NCBI RefSeq assembly: GCF_003669015.1
Contig: NZ_CP033069.1
Coordinates: 3,854,501 to 3,918,500 of the forward strand
Direction: 5' to 3'
Source: Acidovorax sp. 1608163
GTDB taxonomy: Bacteria > Pseudomonadota > Gammaproteobacteria > Burkholderiales > Burkholderiaceae_C
Length of the DNA: 64,000 nt
Position numbers and translations under genes: made by a program. This document shows positions 8,743 through 19,137 of the stretch, piece after piece. The notes under the pieces are model-generated. The model saw only the letters and a program-made list of their open reading frames with translations. It was not told the origin of the DNA and made no database searches. Every line of letters begins with the position of its first letter. Position 1 is the stretch's first letter.

Positions 8743-9624
8743 ATGGAAAAACGCGTTCTATTTCGCTCTGCATGGCTGCCGTGGGTGCTTTTGCTCCCCC
8801 AGTTGGCCGTGATCAGCATCTTTTTCTTCTGGCCGGCGGGCCAGGCCCTGGTGCAGTCGTTCCAGATGCAGGATGCCTTTGGCATGTCCACCGAATGGGT
8901 GGGCTTCGATAACTTCCGCACCCTGTTTGAAGACCCGGGCTACCTCGCCTCGTTCAAGACAACGGCCTTCTTCTCCATCGCTGTGGCGGTGTCGGGCATC
9001 AGCATCTCGCTGGTGCTGGCCATCTTTGCCGACCGCATCGTGCGCGGCGCGCTGGTGTACAAAACCGCGCTGCTGCTGCCTTACGCCGTGGCCCCTGCGG
9101 TAGCGGGCGTGCTGTGGATGTTCATGTTCTCGCCCTCGCTGGGGGTGGTGGCGTATTTGCTGCGCCAATCGGGGATGGACTGGAACCACTTGCTCAACTC
9201 CGACCACGCCATGACGCTGATCGTGATTGCGGCGGTGTGGAAGCAGATCTCCTACAACTTCCTGTTTTTCCTGGCGGGGCTGCAATCCATCCCCAAATCA
9301 CTGATCGAGGCCGCCGCCATTGACGGTGCAGGCCCTTGGCGCCGGTTCTGGAGCATCCAGTTCCCGCTGCTGTCGCCCACCACGTTCTTCCTGCTGGTGA
9401 TCAACGTGGTGTATGCCTTCTTCGACACCTTCGCCATCGTGGACTCCACCACGCAAGGCGGCCCTGGGCAGGACACATCGATCCTGGTCTACAAGGTCTA
9501 TCACGATGGCTTCAAGGCCATGGACATGGGCGGATCGGCTGCGCAATCGGTGGTGCTGATGGCCATCGTGGTGGTGCTCACCGTGATCCAGTTCCGCTAC
9601 GTTGAAAAGAAAGTGCAGTATTGA
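8743..9624 (+). CDS. ugpA: Glycerol-3-phosphate ABC transporter permease UgpA
   Basis: A 293-residue inner-membrane permease of the MalF/UgpA type with six predicted TM segments. The cytoplasmic EAA loop reads [15 protein letters not shown] (about residues 188-202), the site that docks on the UgpC ATPase. It forms the membrane channel together with UgpE. The E. coli protein has 295 residues. The stop at 9622-9624 lies one base before the ugpE start, so the two are co-translated. Confidence 0.95.
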   Translation: MEKRVLFRSAWLPWVLLLPQLAVISIFFFWPAGQALVQSFQMQDAFGMSTEWVGFDNFRTLFEDPGYLASFKTTAFFSIAVAVSGISISLVLAIFADRIVRGALVYKTALLLPYAVAPAVAGVLWMFMFSPSLGVVAYLLRQSGMDWNHLLNSDHAMTLIVIAAVWKQISYNFLFFLAGLQSIPKSLIEAAAIDGAGPWRRFWSIQFPLLSPTTFFLLVINVVYAFFDTFAIVDSTTQGGPGQDTSILVYKVYHDGFKAMDMGGSAAQSVVLMAIVVVLTVIQFRYVEKKVQY

Positions 9625-9625
9625 A

Positions 9626-10477
9626 ATGGTTGAACGCAGTCCTTTCTTAAAGGCGTTCTCGCACCTGATCATGGTGCTGGGCGTCATCATCGTGGGCTTT
9701 CCGCTGTACCTGGCGTTTGTGGCATCCACCCACACGGCACAAGACATCGTGCAGGTGCCCATGCCCATGCTGCCCGGCGGCAATTTCTGGGAGACCTACA
9801 AAACCGCCCTGTTCGGCGGCGGCACGGGCCCCGGCTCCAGCGCCCCGGTGGCGCACATGATGTGGGTCAGCTTCGTGACGGCCATGGTCATCACCGTGGG
9901 CAAGATCGCCATCTCGCTGCTGTCGGCCTTCGCCATCGTGTACTTCCGCTTCCCCTTCAAGGGCATCTGCTTCTGGCTGATCTTCATCACCCTGATGCTG
10001 CCCGTGGAAGTGCGCATTGGCCCCACCTACCAGGTGGTGTCCAACCTGGGCATGCTCAACACCTATGCGGGCCTGACGGTGCCGCTCATTGCCTCGGCCA
10101 CGGCCACCTTCCTGTTCCGCCAGTTTTTCCTGACGGTGCCGGACGAGCTGGTGGAGGCCGCGCGCATCGACGGTGCGGGCCCGCTGCGTTTCTTCAAAGA
10201 CATCCTGGTGCCGCTGTCGCGCACGTCCATCGCGGCGCTGTTCGTGATCCAGTTCATCTATGGCTGGAACCAGTACCTGTGGCCACTGCTCGTGACCACC
10301 TCGGAAGACATGTACCCCGTAGTGATCGGCATCAAACGCATGATTGCGGGCGGCGACACCGGCAACGAATGGAACGTGGTGATGGCCACGGCCCTCTTGG
10401 CCATGCTGCCCCCCGCCCTGGTGGTGGTCTTCATGCAGCGCTGGTTCGTCAAGGGCCTGGTGGACACGGAAAAATAA
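9626..10477 (+). CDS. ugpE: Glycerol-3-phosphate ABC transporter permease UgpE
   Basis: A 283-residue second permease of the Ugp importer (MalG type; E. coli UgpE has 281 residues). Six TM segments are visible, and the EAA loop [14 protein letters not shown] lies about residue 175-190. The ATG at 9626 was chosen over a TTG at 9602, because [14 protein letters not shown] fits the family start and falls one base after the ugpA stop. Confidence 0.95.
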   Translation: MVERSPFLKAFSHLIMVLGVIIVGFPLYLAFVASTHTAQDIVQVPMPMLPGGNFWETYKTALFGGGTGPGSSAPVAHMMWVSFVTAMVITVGKIAISLLSAFAIVYFRFPFKGICFWLIFITLMLPVEVRIGPTYQVVSNLGMLNTYAGLTVPLIASATATFLFRQFFLTVPDELVEAARIDGAGPLRFFKDILVPLSRTSIAALFVIQFIYGWNQYLWPLLVTTSEDMYPVVIGIKRMIAGGDTGNEWNVVMATALLAMLPPALVVVFMQRWFVKGLVDTEK

Positions 10478-10490
10478 ACAAAATCTGCCG

Positions 10491-10537
10491 CCAGCGCTTA
10501 CCAATCAAGCGCTAGCAGCTATACATTTAAGAGCAAA
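10491..10537 (+). repeat. Dispersed two-hairpin repeat, copy 2
   Basis: CAGCGCTT / AAGCGCTAGCAGCTAT followed by the shorter second hairpin, ending GAGCAAA directly against the ugpC ATG. The repeat therefore supplies the ugpC leader, including the only purine-rich ribosome-binding candidate (AAGAG). It separates ugpE from ugpC inside the operon. Confidence 0.85.
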
Positions 10538-11542
<1,005 letters not shown>

Positions 11543-11568
11543 GCCCCCACACGGAGCCCACAGCCCCC

Positions 11569-11910
11569 ATGGCAGGCATCCACGCCACCGTGCCGGTGCT
11601 GGCATCGCTGGACTTGGCAGAGTCCCGGCAGTTCTACACCGAGCGGCTGGGCTTTGACTGCCTGCATGCCTCGGCCGACTACTTGATGCTGCGGCGTGAC
11701 GGCTGCGAGCTGCACCTGTGGCACTGCACCGAGCGCCACATCGCTGAGAACACCTCGTGCTACGTGCGGGGCGACACCGCCGCGCTGCACGCCGACTTTG
11801 CGCAGCGCGGCCTGCAGGTAGCGCCACCGCAGCTGCGCGACTGGGGCATGCGCGAGTTCTACGTCATCGACCCCCACGGCAACCTGCTCAAGTTTGGCGA
11901 ACCCGCCTGA
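11569..11910 (+). CDS. VOC (glyoxalase/bleomycin-resistance fold) protein
   Basis: A 113-residue single vicinal-oxygen-chelate domain. Visible elements are ATVPVLASLDLAESRQFYTERLGF at the N-terminus and EFYVIDPHGNLLKFGEP at the C-terminus, the usual beta-alpha-beta-beta-beta signatures. Resemblance is greatest to the bleomycin-resistance-type members, but the substrate cannot be told. It lies 26 bases after ugpC and 24 before ugpQ on the same strand, so it is co-transcribed with the uptake operon, which lacks such a gene in E. coli. Confidence 0.8.
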   Translation: MAGIHATVPVLASLDLAESRQFYTERLGFDCLHASADYLMLRRDGCELHLWHCTERHIAENTSCYVRGDTAALHADFAQRGLQVAPPQLRDWGMREFYVIDPHGNLLKFGEPA

Positions 11911-11933
11911 GCCCCACGCTTCACCCTTTGCCC

Positions 11934-12689
11934 ATGACCGCGATCACCGCCCCCTCCTGGCCCTACCCCCGCTGGATTGCCCACCGTGGCGCAGGCAAGC
12001 TGGCCCCTGAAAACACCATGGCCGCCTTCCGCCTGGGCGCGCAGCACGGCTATCGCATGTTCGAGTGCGATGCCAAGTTGAGCAGCGACGGCGTGCCCTT
12101 CTTGCTGCACGACGCCACGCTGGAGCGCACCACCAATGGCCAAGGCACGGGCAGCGACCTGAGCCTGGGCGCACTGGCGCAGCTCGATGCAGGCCACTGG
12201 CACTCACGCGCCTATGCGGGCGAGGCGGTGCCTACGCTGGAAGCGCTGGCCCGCTTTTGCATTGCCAACGGCTACTTCTTGAACATCGAAATCAAGCCCA
12301 CACCGGACCACGAAGAACGCACCGGCCGCGTGGTGGGCGAGACCGCTGCCCGCCTATGGCAAGGCCAGGCCGTGCCGCCGCTGTTCTCGTCCTTCAAGCC
12401 CGAGGCACTGGCGGGTGCGCAAGCCACAGCCCCGCACATTCCACGCGCCCTGCTGATCGATGCGCTGTGGGACGGCTGCCTGGACGAAGCCCGCCGCCTG
12501 GGCTGCGTGGCCATCGTCTGCAACCACGCGCTGTGGGACGCAGCGCTGGTGGCCCAGGTCAAGGCCCTGGGCATGCGCACCCTGAGCTACACCGTCAACG
12601 ACGAATGGGCCGCGCAGCGCCTGATCGACCTGGGCACCGACGGCATCATCACCGACCGCGTGGACCTGTTTTCACCCGCAGCACTCTGA
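11934..12689 (+). CDS. ugpQ: Glycerophosphodiester phosphodiesterase
   Basis: A 251-residue cytoplasmic GDPD-family TIM barrel that hydrolyses glycerophosphodiesters to glycerol-3-phosphate and an alcohol. Signatures are WIAHRGAGKLAPENT (about residues 13-28), FECDAKLSSDGVPFLLHD and NIEIKPT, which hold the catalytic His pair and metal ligands. Length matches E. coli UgpQ (247). It is last gene of the ugp operon; the start at 11934 follows the VOC stop closely. Confidence 0.94.
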   Translation: MTAITAPSWPYPRWIAHRGAGKLAPENTMAAFRLGAQHGYRMFECDAKLSSDGVPFLLHDATLERTTNGQGTGSDLSLGALAQLDAGHWHSRAYAGEAVPTLEALARFCIANGYFLNIEIKPTPDHEERTGRVVGETAARLWQGQAVPPLFSSFKPEALAGAQATAPHIPRALLIDALWDGCLDEARRLGCVAIVCNHALWDAALVAQVKALGMRTLSYTVNDEWAAQRLIDLGTDGIITDRVDLFSPAAL

Positions 12690-12747
12690 ACGCCCACCCA
12701 AGACCAGCGCCACCGTGGAACCGGCTTTGCCGGGCCACCGGCGGCGT

Positions 12748-12777
12748 CCCCCTTCAAGGGGGAAGGCGCGCAGCGCC
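12748..12777. terminator. Paired hairpins between ugpQ and the Bug gene
   Basis: Two adjacent inverted repeats, CCCCCTT-C-AAGGGGG (12748-12762) and GGCGC-GCA-GCGCC (12765-12777), lie between the convergent genes. They lack a proper U-tract. A bidirectional transcription stop is plausible but not certain. Confidence 0.45.
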
Positions 12778-12785
12778 TCAGGGGG

Positions 12786-13751
12786 TCAGTCCAATTTCGC
12801 GCCTGACTTCTTCACCACTTCGGCCCAGCGCGGCATCTCAGAGGCCAGGAAGGCCGCAAAATCATCGGCGCCCATGAAGGCGGGGTCTGCCCCCTGGCTG
12901 ACCATGCGGTTCCTCACGTCGGGCATCTGCAGCACCTGCTTGAACGCATCGCTGAGCTTGTTCACCGCCTCCTTGGGCGTGCCCGCAGGGGCCAAAAAGC
13001 CATAGAACCCCACCACCTCAAAGCCCTTGATGCCGCTCTCGATCACGGTGGGCACATCGGGCAACGCGGGGTTGCGCTCGCGGCTCGTCACAGCCAGGGC
13101 GCGCACCTTGCCCTGCTTGTGGTACGAGGCGGCCTGCGGAATGCTCTCGGCCATGAACTGCACCTGCCCGGCCATCAGGTCGGTGAACGCAGGGGCGCTG
13201 CCGCGGTAGGGGATGTGCACCATGAACAGGCCCGTGGCGGACTTGAACATCTCGGGCACCAAATGGCTGATGCCGCCGTTGCCCGCGGAGCCAAAGTTGA
13301 CCTGGCCTGGGCGTGTCTTGGCGTAGGCCATGAACTCCTGCAGGTTCTTGGCAGGCACGTTGGGGTTGACCAGCAAAGCCAGCGGCTGCATGGCCGTGCG
13401 GGCCACGGGCACAAAGTCTTTGAGCGTGGCGTAGGGCAGCTTGCTGTACAGCGCAGGGTTGATGACCATCACCCCCGTGTTGGCCAGCATGATGGTGTGC
13501 CCGTCGGCCGGTGACTTCATCACCTCTTGCGCCCCCACCGTGCCCCCGGCGCCCGATTTGTAGTCCATCACCACGGGCTGGCCCAGCACGGTTTGCAGCT
13601 TGTCAGACAGCAGGCGCGCATGCTGGTCCAGAGGGCCACCGGCCGGAAAGCCCACCACGATGCGGATGGGCTTGGTCGGAAAGGTCTGGGCTGTGGCTGC
13701 CGTGGCGCAGGCCAGGGCTGCGGCGGTCAGCAGGACGGCAAGGGGCTTCAT
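12786..13751 (-). CDS. Bug-type tripartite tricarboxylate receptor
   Basis: A 321-residue periplasmic binding protein of the Bug/TctC family, which is greatly expanded in Bordetella, Cupriavidus and Comamonadaceae. A signal peptide ends near ATAQ (residue 22). Hallmarks are TKPIRIVVGFPAGGPLDQHAR, SGAGGTVGAQEV and GQVNFGSAGNGG, which shape the carboxylate pocket. The ligand is probably a small carboxylic acid, but no transporter genes are adjacent, so it could be an orphan receptor. It is convergent with ugpQ. Confidence 0.9.
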   Translation of the reverse strand: MKPLAVLLTAAALACATAATAQTFPTKPIRIVVGFPAGGPLDQHARLLSDKLQTVLGQPVVMDYKSGAGGTVGAQEVMKSPADGHTIMLANTGVMVINPALYSKLPYATLKDFVPVARTAMQPLALLVNPNVPAKNLQEFMAYAKTRPGQVNFGSAGNGGISHLVPEMFKSATGLFMVHIPYRGSAPAFTDLMAGQVQFMAESIPQAASYHKQGKVRALAVTSRERNPALPDVPTVIESGIKGFEVVGFYGFLAPAGTPKEAVNKLSDAFKQVLQMPDVRNRMVSQGADPAFMGADDFAAFLASEMPRWAEVVKKSGAKLD

Positions 13752-13843
13752 GGGGTGTCTCCGGTTGTTATGGTGGTGTGAACCAAAAGACTAACACCCT
13801 GCCCAATTGGGCAACAGCGCCGAAGGCTTAGGCGCTCAAACGC

Positions 13844-14122
13844 TCAGGCACGCCAGATGCGTTGGCCCAGCCCATGCGATGTCGCGCAGGCCAGCACCAG
13901 GGCGGCGTAGGTGGCCATCTTGCCGTCGCGCCCCGTCAACCACAGGCCCGCCAGCAACACCAGCGCGCACACACCAAAATCCAACAGCCATTGCATGCCC
14001 CGCCCCAAGCCCGCAGCACGCCCGCGCAGCACCAGCCGCCCCAACACGGCCATGGCCACGGCCATCCAGAAGGCGGGGGCCAGAAAATTGAGAAGATGGT
14101 TGAGGCTGTCGAGCGGACCCAT
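13844..14122 (-). CDS. Small hydrophobic membrane protein, unknown function
   Basis: A 92-residue protein with about three TM helices (residues 10-32, 42-62 and 70-86) and a short basic C-terminus. No family was recognised. It is divergent from hemA with a 76-base gap that holds an FNR-like box, 9 bases upstream of its start codon. A slightly longer reading frame in another phase at the same place appears to be a shadow; the hydrophobic periodicity supports this frame. Confidence 0.6.
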   Translation of the reverse strand: MGPLDSLNHLLNFLAPAFWMAVAMAVLGRLVLRGRAAGLGRGMQWLLDFGVCALVLLAGLWLTGRDGKMATYAALVLACATSHGLGQRIWRA

Positions 14123-14130
14123 GTGTGCAG

Positions 14131-14144
14131 TTGACCCAGATCAA
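14131..14144 (+). promoter_or_regulatory. FNR/Anr-type box upstream of hemA
   Basis: TTGACCCAGATCAA matches the FNR/Anr/Dnr consensus TTGAT-N4-ATCAA at nine of ten positions. Its centre lies about 61 bases before the hemA ATG and 15 bases before the divergent membrane protein ATG. Anr control of hemA is known in Pseudomonas; here it is inferred from sequence only. Confidence 0.5.
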
Positions 14145-14198
14145 GGCTTACCCAGGCTGGGCGCCGCAGTTTAGGTAAGGATTTTATAATCCGCCACC

Positions 14199-15506
14199 AT
14201 GGCAGTCTGGGCCCTCGGCATCAACCACACCACCGCGCCGCTCGATCTGCGCGGCAGGTTTGCGTTCGCGCTCGATCAGATCGCCCCCACGCTGCACGGG
14301 TTGCGCCAGTCTTTGGGCACCACCGGCAGCCACCCGGGGGTGGAGACCGCCATTATCTCCACCTGCAACCGCACCGAAATTTACTGCGCAGGCCAGCAGC
14401 CTGCGCTGGACCACACGCTGGGCTGGCTGGCCCACAGCGGCGGCGTGAGCCCCGCGTTGCTGCGCTCGCACTCCTACACCCTGGAAGACAGCCTCGTCGC
14501 GCGCCACGCCTTCCGTGTGGCCAGCGGGCTTGATTCGATGGTGCTGGGCGAGGCGCAGATCCTGGGCCAGATGAAAGACGCTGTGCGCGCGGCCGAAACG
14601 GCTGGCGCCCTGGGCACCACGCTCAACCAGCTCTTTCAGCGCAGCTTTGCCGTGGCCAAAGAGGTGCGCACCAGCACCGAGATCGGCGCGCACAGCATCA
14701 GCATGGCAGCAGCGGCCGTGCGTCTGGCAGGCCAGCTGTTTGAAGACATCTCCGAGACCAAGATTTTGTTCGTCGGCGCGGGCGAGATGATTGAGCTGTG
14801 CGCCACGCACTTCGCCGCCAAGAACCCCAAGGCCATTGCCATTGCCAACCGCACGCTGGAGCGTGGCGAAAAGCTCGCCACCCGCTTTGGCGGCGAGGTG
14901 ATGCGCCTGGCCGACCTGCCCGAGCGCCTGCACGAGTTCGATGCCGTCATCAGCTGCACCGCCAGCAGCCTGCCCATCATCGGCCTGGGTGCTGTGGAAC
15001 GCGCTTTGAAGAAGCGCCGCCACCGCCCCATGTTCATGGTGGACTTGGCCGTGCCGCGCGACATCGAGCCTGAAGTGAAAGCGCTGGGCGACGTGTACCT
15101 GTACACCGTAGACGATCTGGCCACCGTGGTGCAAACCGCGCAGGCCAATCGCCAAGCCGCCGTGGCCCAGGCCGAGGCTATCATCGACGCCGGTGTGCAA
15201 AGCTTCATGCACTGGATGGAGCTGCGCAGCCCCGTCGGCCAGGCCGGTGGTGTGGTGCCGCTGATCCAGCAGCTCAATGCGCAAACCGACGAGTGGCGCG
15301 CCGCCGAGATCGCACGCGCCAAGAAGCTGCTGGCCAAGGGCGAGAACGTGGATGCCGTGCTCGAAGCGCTCTCGCGCGGCCTGACACAAAAGATGCTGCA
15401 CGGCACCCTGGCCGAGCTGCGCGCAGGCGATGCCGAAATGCGCGCCCAGACGGCCCAGACCGTCTCGCGCTTGTTCCTGCGCTCGCAAAGCAAAAACGGC
15501 CAGTAG
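14199..15506 (+). CDS. hemA: Glutamyl-tRNA reductase
   Basis: A 435-residue NADPH-dependent enzyme that converts glutamyl-tRNA(Glu) to glutamate-1-semialdehyde, the first committed step of tetrapyrrole synthesis. The catalytic domain contains [13 protein letters not shown] and STCNRTEIY with the nucleophile Cys56. The NADPH domain has [13 protein letters not shown], and the C-terminal dimerisation domain is helical. Length is usual (E. coli 418). A TATAAT at 14184-14189 and an FNR-like box lie upstream. It heads hemA-prfA-prmC, an order common in Proteobacteria. Confidence 0.96.
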   Translation: MAVWALGINHTTAPLDLRGRFAFALDQIAPTLHGLRQSLGTTGSHPGVETAIISTCNRTEIYCAGQQPALDHTLGWLAHSGGVSPALLRSHSYTLEDSLVARHAFRVASGLDSMVLGEAQILGQMKDAVRAAETAGALGTTLNQLFQRSFAVAKEVRTSTEIGAHSISMAAAAVRLAGQLFEDISETKILFVGAGEMIELCATHFAAKNPKAIAIANRTLERGEKLATRFGGEVMRLADLPERLHEFDAVISCTASSLPIIGLGAVERALKKRRHRPMFMVDLAVPRDIEPEVKALGDVYLYTVDDLATVVQTAQANRQAAVAQAEAIIDAGVQSFMHWMELRSPVGQAGGVVPLIQQLNAQTDEWRAAEIARAKKLLAKGENVDAVLEALSRGLTQKMLHGTLAELRAGDAEMRAQTAQTVSRLFLRSQSKNGQ

Positions 15507-15553
15507 CGGCGCCCGCCTGCTCACTCGCCACTCCGATTTCAAACAAAATCGGC

Positions 15554-15602
15554 CTCTAGCGCTTGATTAACAAGCGCTGACAGCTACAAATTTCGTAGCA
15601 AA
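15554..15602 (+). repeat. Dispersed two-hairpin repeat, copy 3
   Basis: TCTAGCGCTTG / CAAGCGCT, followed by the second hairpin CAGCTAC / GTAGCAAA. The covariation of GCTAC with GTAGC, where other copies have GCTAT with ATAGC, supports conserved RNA or DNA pairing. It lies between hemA and prfA. Confidence 0.85.
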
Positions 15603-15620
15603 CCTATTTCCCAAATTGCC

Positions 15621-16709
15621 ATGAAACCCTTTCTCCGAAGCCAATTGGAGCGCTATGCACAGCGCTTGGGCGAGCTGGACTTTTTGCTCTCGCGCGAAGA
15701 CATCATGAACGACATGGCGCAGTACCGGCGCATTTCCGTCGAGCACGCCGAAGTCACGCAGATTGCAGGCCGCTACGCCCGCTACCAGCAGCGCGAAGCC
15801 GACCTGGCCGGTGCCCGCGAAATGCTGGCCGACCCGGACATGGCCGAGATGGCGCAGGAAGAAATCACCAGCGCAGAGGCTGAGTTGGTGCAGTTGGAAG
15901 ATGAACTGCAGCGCCTCTTGCTGCCCAAGGACCCGGACGACGCACGCAACGCTTTTGTCGAAATCCGCGCAGGCACGGGCGGCGACGAATCCGCCCTGTT
16001 CGCAGGCGACCTGACCCGCATGTACACCCGCTACGCCGCCACCCAGGGCTGGAAGGTGGAGGTGATGAGCGCCAACGAAAGCGAGCTGGGCGGCTACAAG
16101 GAAATCGTGCTGCGCGTGGAGGGAGACCATGTGTATGGCGCGCTCAAGTTCGAATCCGGAGGCCACCGCGTGCAGCGCGTGCCCGCCACCGAGACGCAGG
16201 GCCGCATCCACACCAGTGCCTGCACCGTGGCCGTGATGCCCGAGCCCGATGAGCACCAGGCCATCACGCTGAACCCGGCGGACCTGCGCATCGACACCTT
16301 CCGCGCCAGCGGCGCGGGCGGCCAGCACATCAACAAGACCGACTCTGCCGTGCGCGTGGTGCACTTGCCCACCGGCATCGTGGCCGAATGCCAGGACGGC
16401 CGCAGCCAACACGCCAACAAGGCCAAGGCGCTGCAGGTGCTGCAGGCGCGCATTCAGGAGAAGGAGCGCAGCGAGCGCGCAGCCAAGGAGGCAGCGTTGC
16501 GCAAAGGCTTGATCGGCAGCGGCGACCGCAGCGACCGCATTCGCACCTACAACTTCCCACAGGGGCGGCTGACCGACCACCGCATCAACCTCACGCTGTA
16601 CAAACTGCTGTACGTGATGGAAGGCGACCTGGGCGACGTGCTGCAAGCCCTGGCCCACGCACGCGAAGCCGAGCAGCTGGAAGAGCTGGAGATGGGCGCC
16701 ACTGGCTAA
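15621..16709 (+). CDS. prfA: Peptide chain release factor 1
   Basis: A 362-residue class I release factor reading UAA and UAG. The catalytic GGQ is at residues 233-235 ([10 protein letters not shown]) and the codon-recognition tripeptide PAT is at about 188-190. Its Gln is methylated by PrmC, encoded next door. Length is the family norm (E. coli 360). The start follows a dispersed repeat copy by 18 bases. Confidence 0.97.
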   Translation: MKPFLRSQLERYAQRLGELDFLLSREDIMNDMAQYRRISVEHAEVTQIAGRYARYQQREADLAGAREMLADPDMAEMAQEEITSAEAELVQLEDELQRLLLPKDPDDARNAFVEIRAGTGGDESALFAGDLTRMYTRYAATQGWKVEVMSANESELGGYKEIVLRVEGDHVYGALKFESGGHRVQRVPATETQGRIHTSACTVAVMPEPDEHQAITLNPADLRIDTFRASGAGGQHINKTDSAVRVVHLPTGIVAECQDGRSQHANKAKALQVLQARIQEKERSERAAKEAALRKGLIGSGDRSDRIRTYNFPQGRLTDHRINLTLYKLLYVMEGDLGDVLQALAHAREAEQLEELEMGATG

Positions 16710-16736
16710 CGCCCAACCAAATTTGAATCAAATTGC

Positions 16737-16783
16737 CTTCTAGCGCTTGATAGGAAAGCGCAAGCGGCTATCAAAACCATAGT
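16737..16783 (+). repeat. Dispersed two-hairpin repeat, copy 4
   Basis: TAGCGCTTGATAGGAAAGCGC, then GGCTATCAAAACCATAG. The usual ATAGCAAA end reads ATAGTGAA, and this GTG is the apparent start codon of prmC. The repeat therefore overlaps the translation start. Confidence 0.8.
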
Positions 16784-17612
16784 GAACAACACCGCACCCA
16801 CTTTGGCCCAGGCCTTGGGCCAAGCCCACACCCTGGGCCTGGCGCGCATCGACGCCCAATTGCTGCTGCTGCATGCCGTGGGCCGCCCCGACGCAGGCCG
16901 CGCCTGGCTGCTGGCGCACGACACGGATGCGATGGACGAGGGCGTGCACGCCCAGTTCATCGCCCTGTGCCAGCGCCGTTTGGCGGGCGAGCCGGTGGCC
17001 TACCTGACCGGACGCAAGGAGTTCTATGGCCTGCCCCTGCAGGTGGATGCGCGCGTGCTGGACCCGCGCCCCGACACCGAAACGCTGGTGGACTGGGCGC
17101 TGGAGGTGATTGCCCCGCTGACATCGCCGCGCGTGGTGGACCTGGGCACCGGCAGCGGCGCCATCGCGCTGGCGCTGCAAAGCCAGCGCGCCGACGCCCA
17201 GGTGCTGGCGGTAGATGCCAGCGCCGATGCGTTGGCCGTGGCGCAGGCCAATGGCAAGCGGCTGGGCTTGCCCGTGCAGTTTCAGCCAGCCAACTGGCTG
17301 GAGGGCGTGCAGGGCGTGTTCGATGCCATCGTCTCCAACCCCCCCTACATCGCCAACGCCGACCCCCACCTGGCCGCGCTGACGCACGAGCCCCTGCAAG
17401 CCCTGGCCAGCGGCACCGATGGGCTGGATGACATCCGCACCATCGTCGCCCAGGCCCCCGCCCACCTGCGGCCTGGGGGCTGGCTGCTGCTGGAGCATGG
17501 CTACGACCAGGCCCTGGCCGTGCAGGCACTGCTGTTGGCGCAGGGGTTTCGCCAAGTCCAAAGCCGCGCCGACTTGGCGGGCATCGCACGCTGCACCGGC
17601 GGCTGCCTCTGA
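16782..17612 (+). CDS. prmC: Release factor glutamine methyltransferase
   Basis: A 276-residue SAM-dependent enzyme that methylates the GGQ glutamine of RF1 and RF2. It has an N-terminal helical release-factor-binding domain, the SAM motif VVDLGTGSGAIALAL (about 118-132) and the active-site NPPY at 186-189. Length matches E. coli PrmC (277). The GTG start at 16782 lies inside the preceding repeat copy and lacks an obvious Shine-Dalgarno sequence, so the exact start is less certain than the gene. Confidence 0.95.
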   Translation: MNNTAPTLAQALGQAHTLGLARIDAQLLLLHAVGRPDAGRAWLLAHDTDAMDEGVHAQFIALCQRRLAGEPVAYLTGRKEFYGLPLQVDARVLDPRPDTETLVDWALEVIAPLTSPRVVDLGTGSGAIALALQSQRADAQVLAVDASADALAVAQANGKRLGLPVQFQPANWLEGVQGVFDAIVSNPPYIANADPHLAALTHEPLQALASGTDGLDDIRTIVAQAPAHLRPGGWLLLEHGYDQALAVQALLLAQGFRQVQSRADLAGIARCTGGCL

Positions 17613-17963
17613 GGCTTTTGCGGCAAGCCGCCCACAGCGATGCGCCTGCCGCCTTTGCAGACAGGCTCTTTGCACAGGTTCTTACACACGGTCATCAGCT
17701 GCAAACAACTGTTACTGCCAGCCCTCCCACCAACGCGTAACCGCCGCCCAATAATCGCGTGCCGTTGCAAGGCGCCTGGCTCCTGGGAGGGGGAGAGGCA
17801 AACCGGCAGTTGCTTCCGCCCAGCCCACCCAAAGCACCCGCAGCAAAGTGGGCTGTTGCTTTCCATCAATCCACTCACAACGAACCGCCGGCGCACCTCG
17901 GACGGGCTGCAGCATGCACAGGCGGCCAGCCAGACCGTTTCGCCGAAGGACCGATATTTGTCT
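17613..17963. other. Intergenic stretch between prmC and the DUF3053 lipoprotein
   Basis: About 350 bases. A small hairpin GCGGCAAGCCGC lies just past the prmC stop. The frame of the lipoprotein gene is open back to 17640, but the lipobox position argues that this part is not translated. No RNA gene or regulatory motif was recognised. Confidence 0.5.
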
Positions 17964-18674
17964 ATGTCCACTCTTGCTTTTTCCCGACGCCACTCACTCA
18001 CCCGACTGGGGGCCATCGCCCTGGGCAGCGGCCTGCTGCTGACCGGCTGCGATTCCGAGCCCAAAGAACGGCAGGCTTTCATCACCTTCTTGCAAACACA
18101 GGTTCTCGACAAGCCCCGCCGCACCATCCCCCTACTCAACGACAAGCTGCGCAAGGAGCTGGGGCAGTATGCCGCCCACTATGAAGTCATCACCAATTTC
18201 AACAAGGCGGTGAACGACAAGAACATGCTCAAGAGCTTTCAGGAGCTCAACTGGGTTCGCTCGATTGCGGGTTACCGCGACAAGCGCAGCACGGTAGATC
18301 AGGCGGTGAATGAAATCCCCAAAGCCCAGGAGAGCATTGCGGCAGAACTGAAGAAGGCCGACGAAGCCAAGGCAGCTCTCAAACAGCCAGAGGACCTGCA
18401 AAAGGTCTATGGCACGGTCTACGACAAGCTGGTGAGTACCCAGGCGCGCCTCATGCTGGAGATGCTCCCCGCTGCGCAACGCCTGCTGACCATCGTCACA
18501 GAACTACTCACCCTTGTAGAGAAGAATCCCCAGCAACTTTCGATCTCGGGCATGCAGATCGAGGCCAAAAACCAGGCCATGCTGAACAAGGTGAACGCCC
18601 TCTTCAAAAAGGCCGACGCGGAGACAGCGACCATGCAGCGCATTGAAAAGGAACTCAAGCAGCTCACTGGCTGA
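17964..18674 (+). CDS. DUF3053 (YiaF-like) lipoprotein
   Basis: A 236-residue predicted lipoprotein. The N-terminus has a positive patch, a hydrophobic segment and the lipobox LLLTGC at about residues 24-29, after which the chain is rich in charged helices (coiled-coil-like, about 95-140 and 190-236). The overall pattern, including the conserved ERQAFITFLQTQVL start of the mature part, fits DUF3053/YiaF proteins of unknown role. An ATG at 17964 places the lipobox correctly. Confidence 0.75.
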   Translation: MSTLAFSRRHSLTRLGAIALGSGLLLTGCDSEPKERQAFITFLQTQVLDKPRRTIPLLNDKLRKELGQYAAHYEVITNFNKAVNDKNMLKSFQELNWVRSIAGYRDKRSTVDQAVNEIPKAQESIAAELKKADEAKAALKQPEDLQKVYGTVYDKLVSTQARLMLEMLPAAQRLLTIVTELLTLVEKNPQQLSISGMQIEAKNQAMLNKVNALFKKADAETATMQRIEKELKQLTG

Positions 18675-18747
18675 CCCTACCCGGCCGATGGGGTAGGAGA
18701 AAAGCGATAATCGTCCCCTCCGCGCCTGTACTTTCTTGGAAATTCCT

Positions 18748-19071
18748 ATGAGCGACACCCAACAACGCATTGACGCCCTCGTCAAATCCAGCGACATCCT
18801 GCTGTTCATGAAGGGCAGCGCCAGCTTCCCGATGTGCGGCTTCTCCGGCCGTGCCATCCAGATCCTGAAGGCTTGCGGCGTGGACCCCAAGGCCGTGGTC
18901 ACCGTGAACGTGCTCGAAGACGACGCCATCCGCCAAGGCATCAAGGATTACAGCAACTGGCCCACGATCCCGCAGCTGTACGTCAAGGGCGAGTTCATCG
19001 GCGGCTCGGACATCATGATGGAGATGTACGAATCGGGAGAACTCAAGCAAGTGCTGGGCACTGAGGGCTGA
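18748..19071 (+). CDS. grxD: Monothiol glutaredoxin (Grx4/GrxD type)
   Basis: A 107-residue CGFS-type glutaredoxin that binds and delivers [2Fe-2S] clusters and takes part in iron homeostasis. The active site CGFS is at residues 30-33 in the context FMKGSASFPMCGFS. The glutathione-binding WPTIPQLYVKGEFIGG follows. The ATG at 18748 is preferred over a TTG at 18736. A strong terminator follows. Confidence 0.95.
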   Translation: MSDTQQRIDALVKSSDILLFMKGSASFPMCGFSGRAIQILKACGVDPKAVVTVNVLEDDAIRQGIKDYSNWPTIPQLYVKGEFIGGSDIMMEMYESGELKQVLGTEG

Positions 19072-19105
19072 TGCCTCCGAGGCCGCAGCGCCTCTCTCCC
19101 GCCAG

Positions 19106-19137
19106 AAAGGCCGCCCTTTGGGGCGGCCTTTGTTTTT
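19106..19137 (+). terminator. Rho-independent terminator of grxD
   Basis: AAAGGCCGCC (19106-19115) pairs with GGCGGCCTTT (19122-19131) around a short loop, followed by GTTTTT. Well-formed and 34 bases after the grxD stop. Confidence 0.9.

Noticed and set aside
14184..14189. TATAAT just before hemA as the promoter -10 box
   Set aside because: It would leave a leader of only a few bases and places the FNR-like box at an unusual distance; noted in the hemA entry but not called as a promoter.
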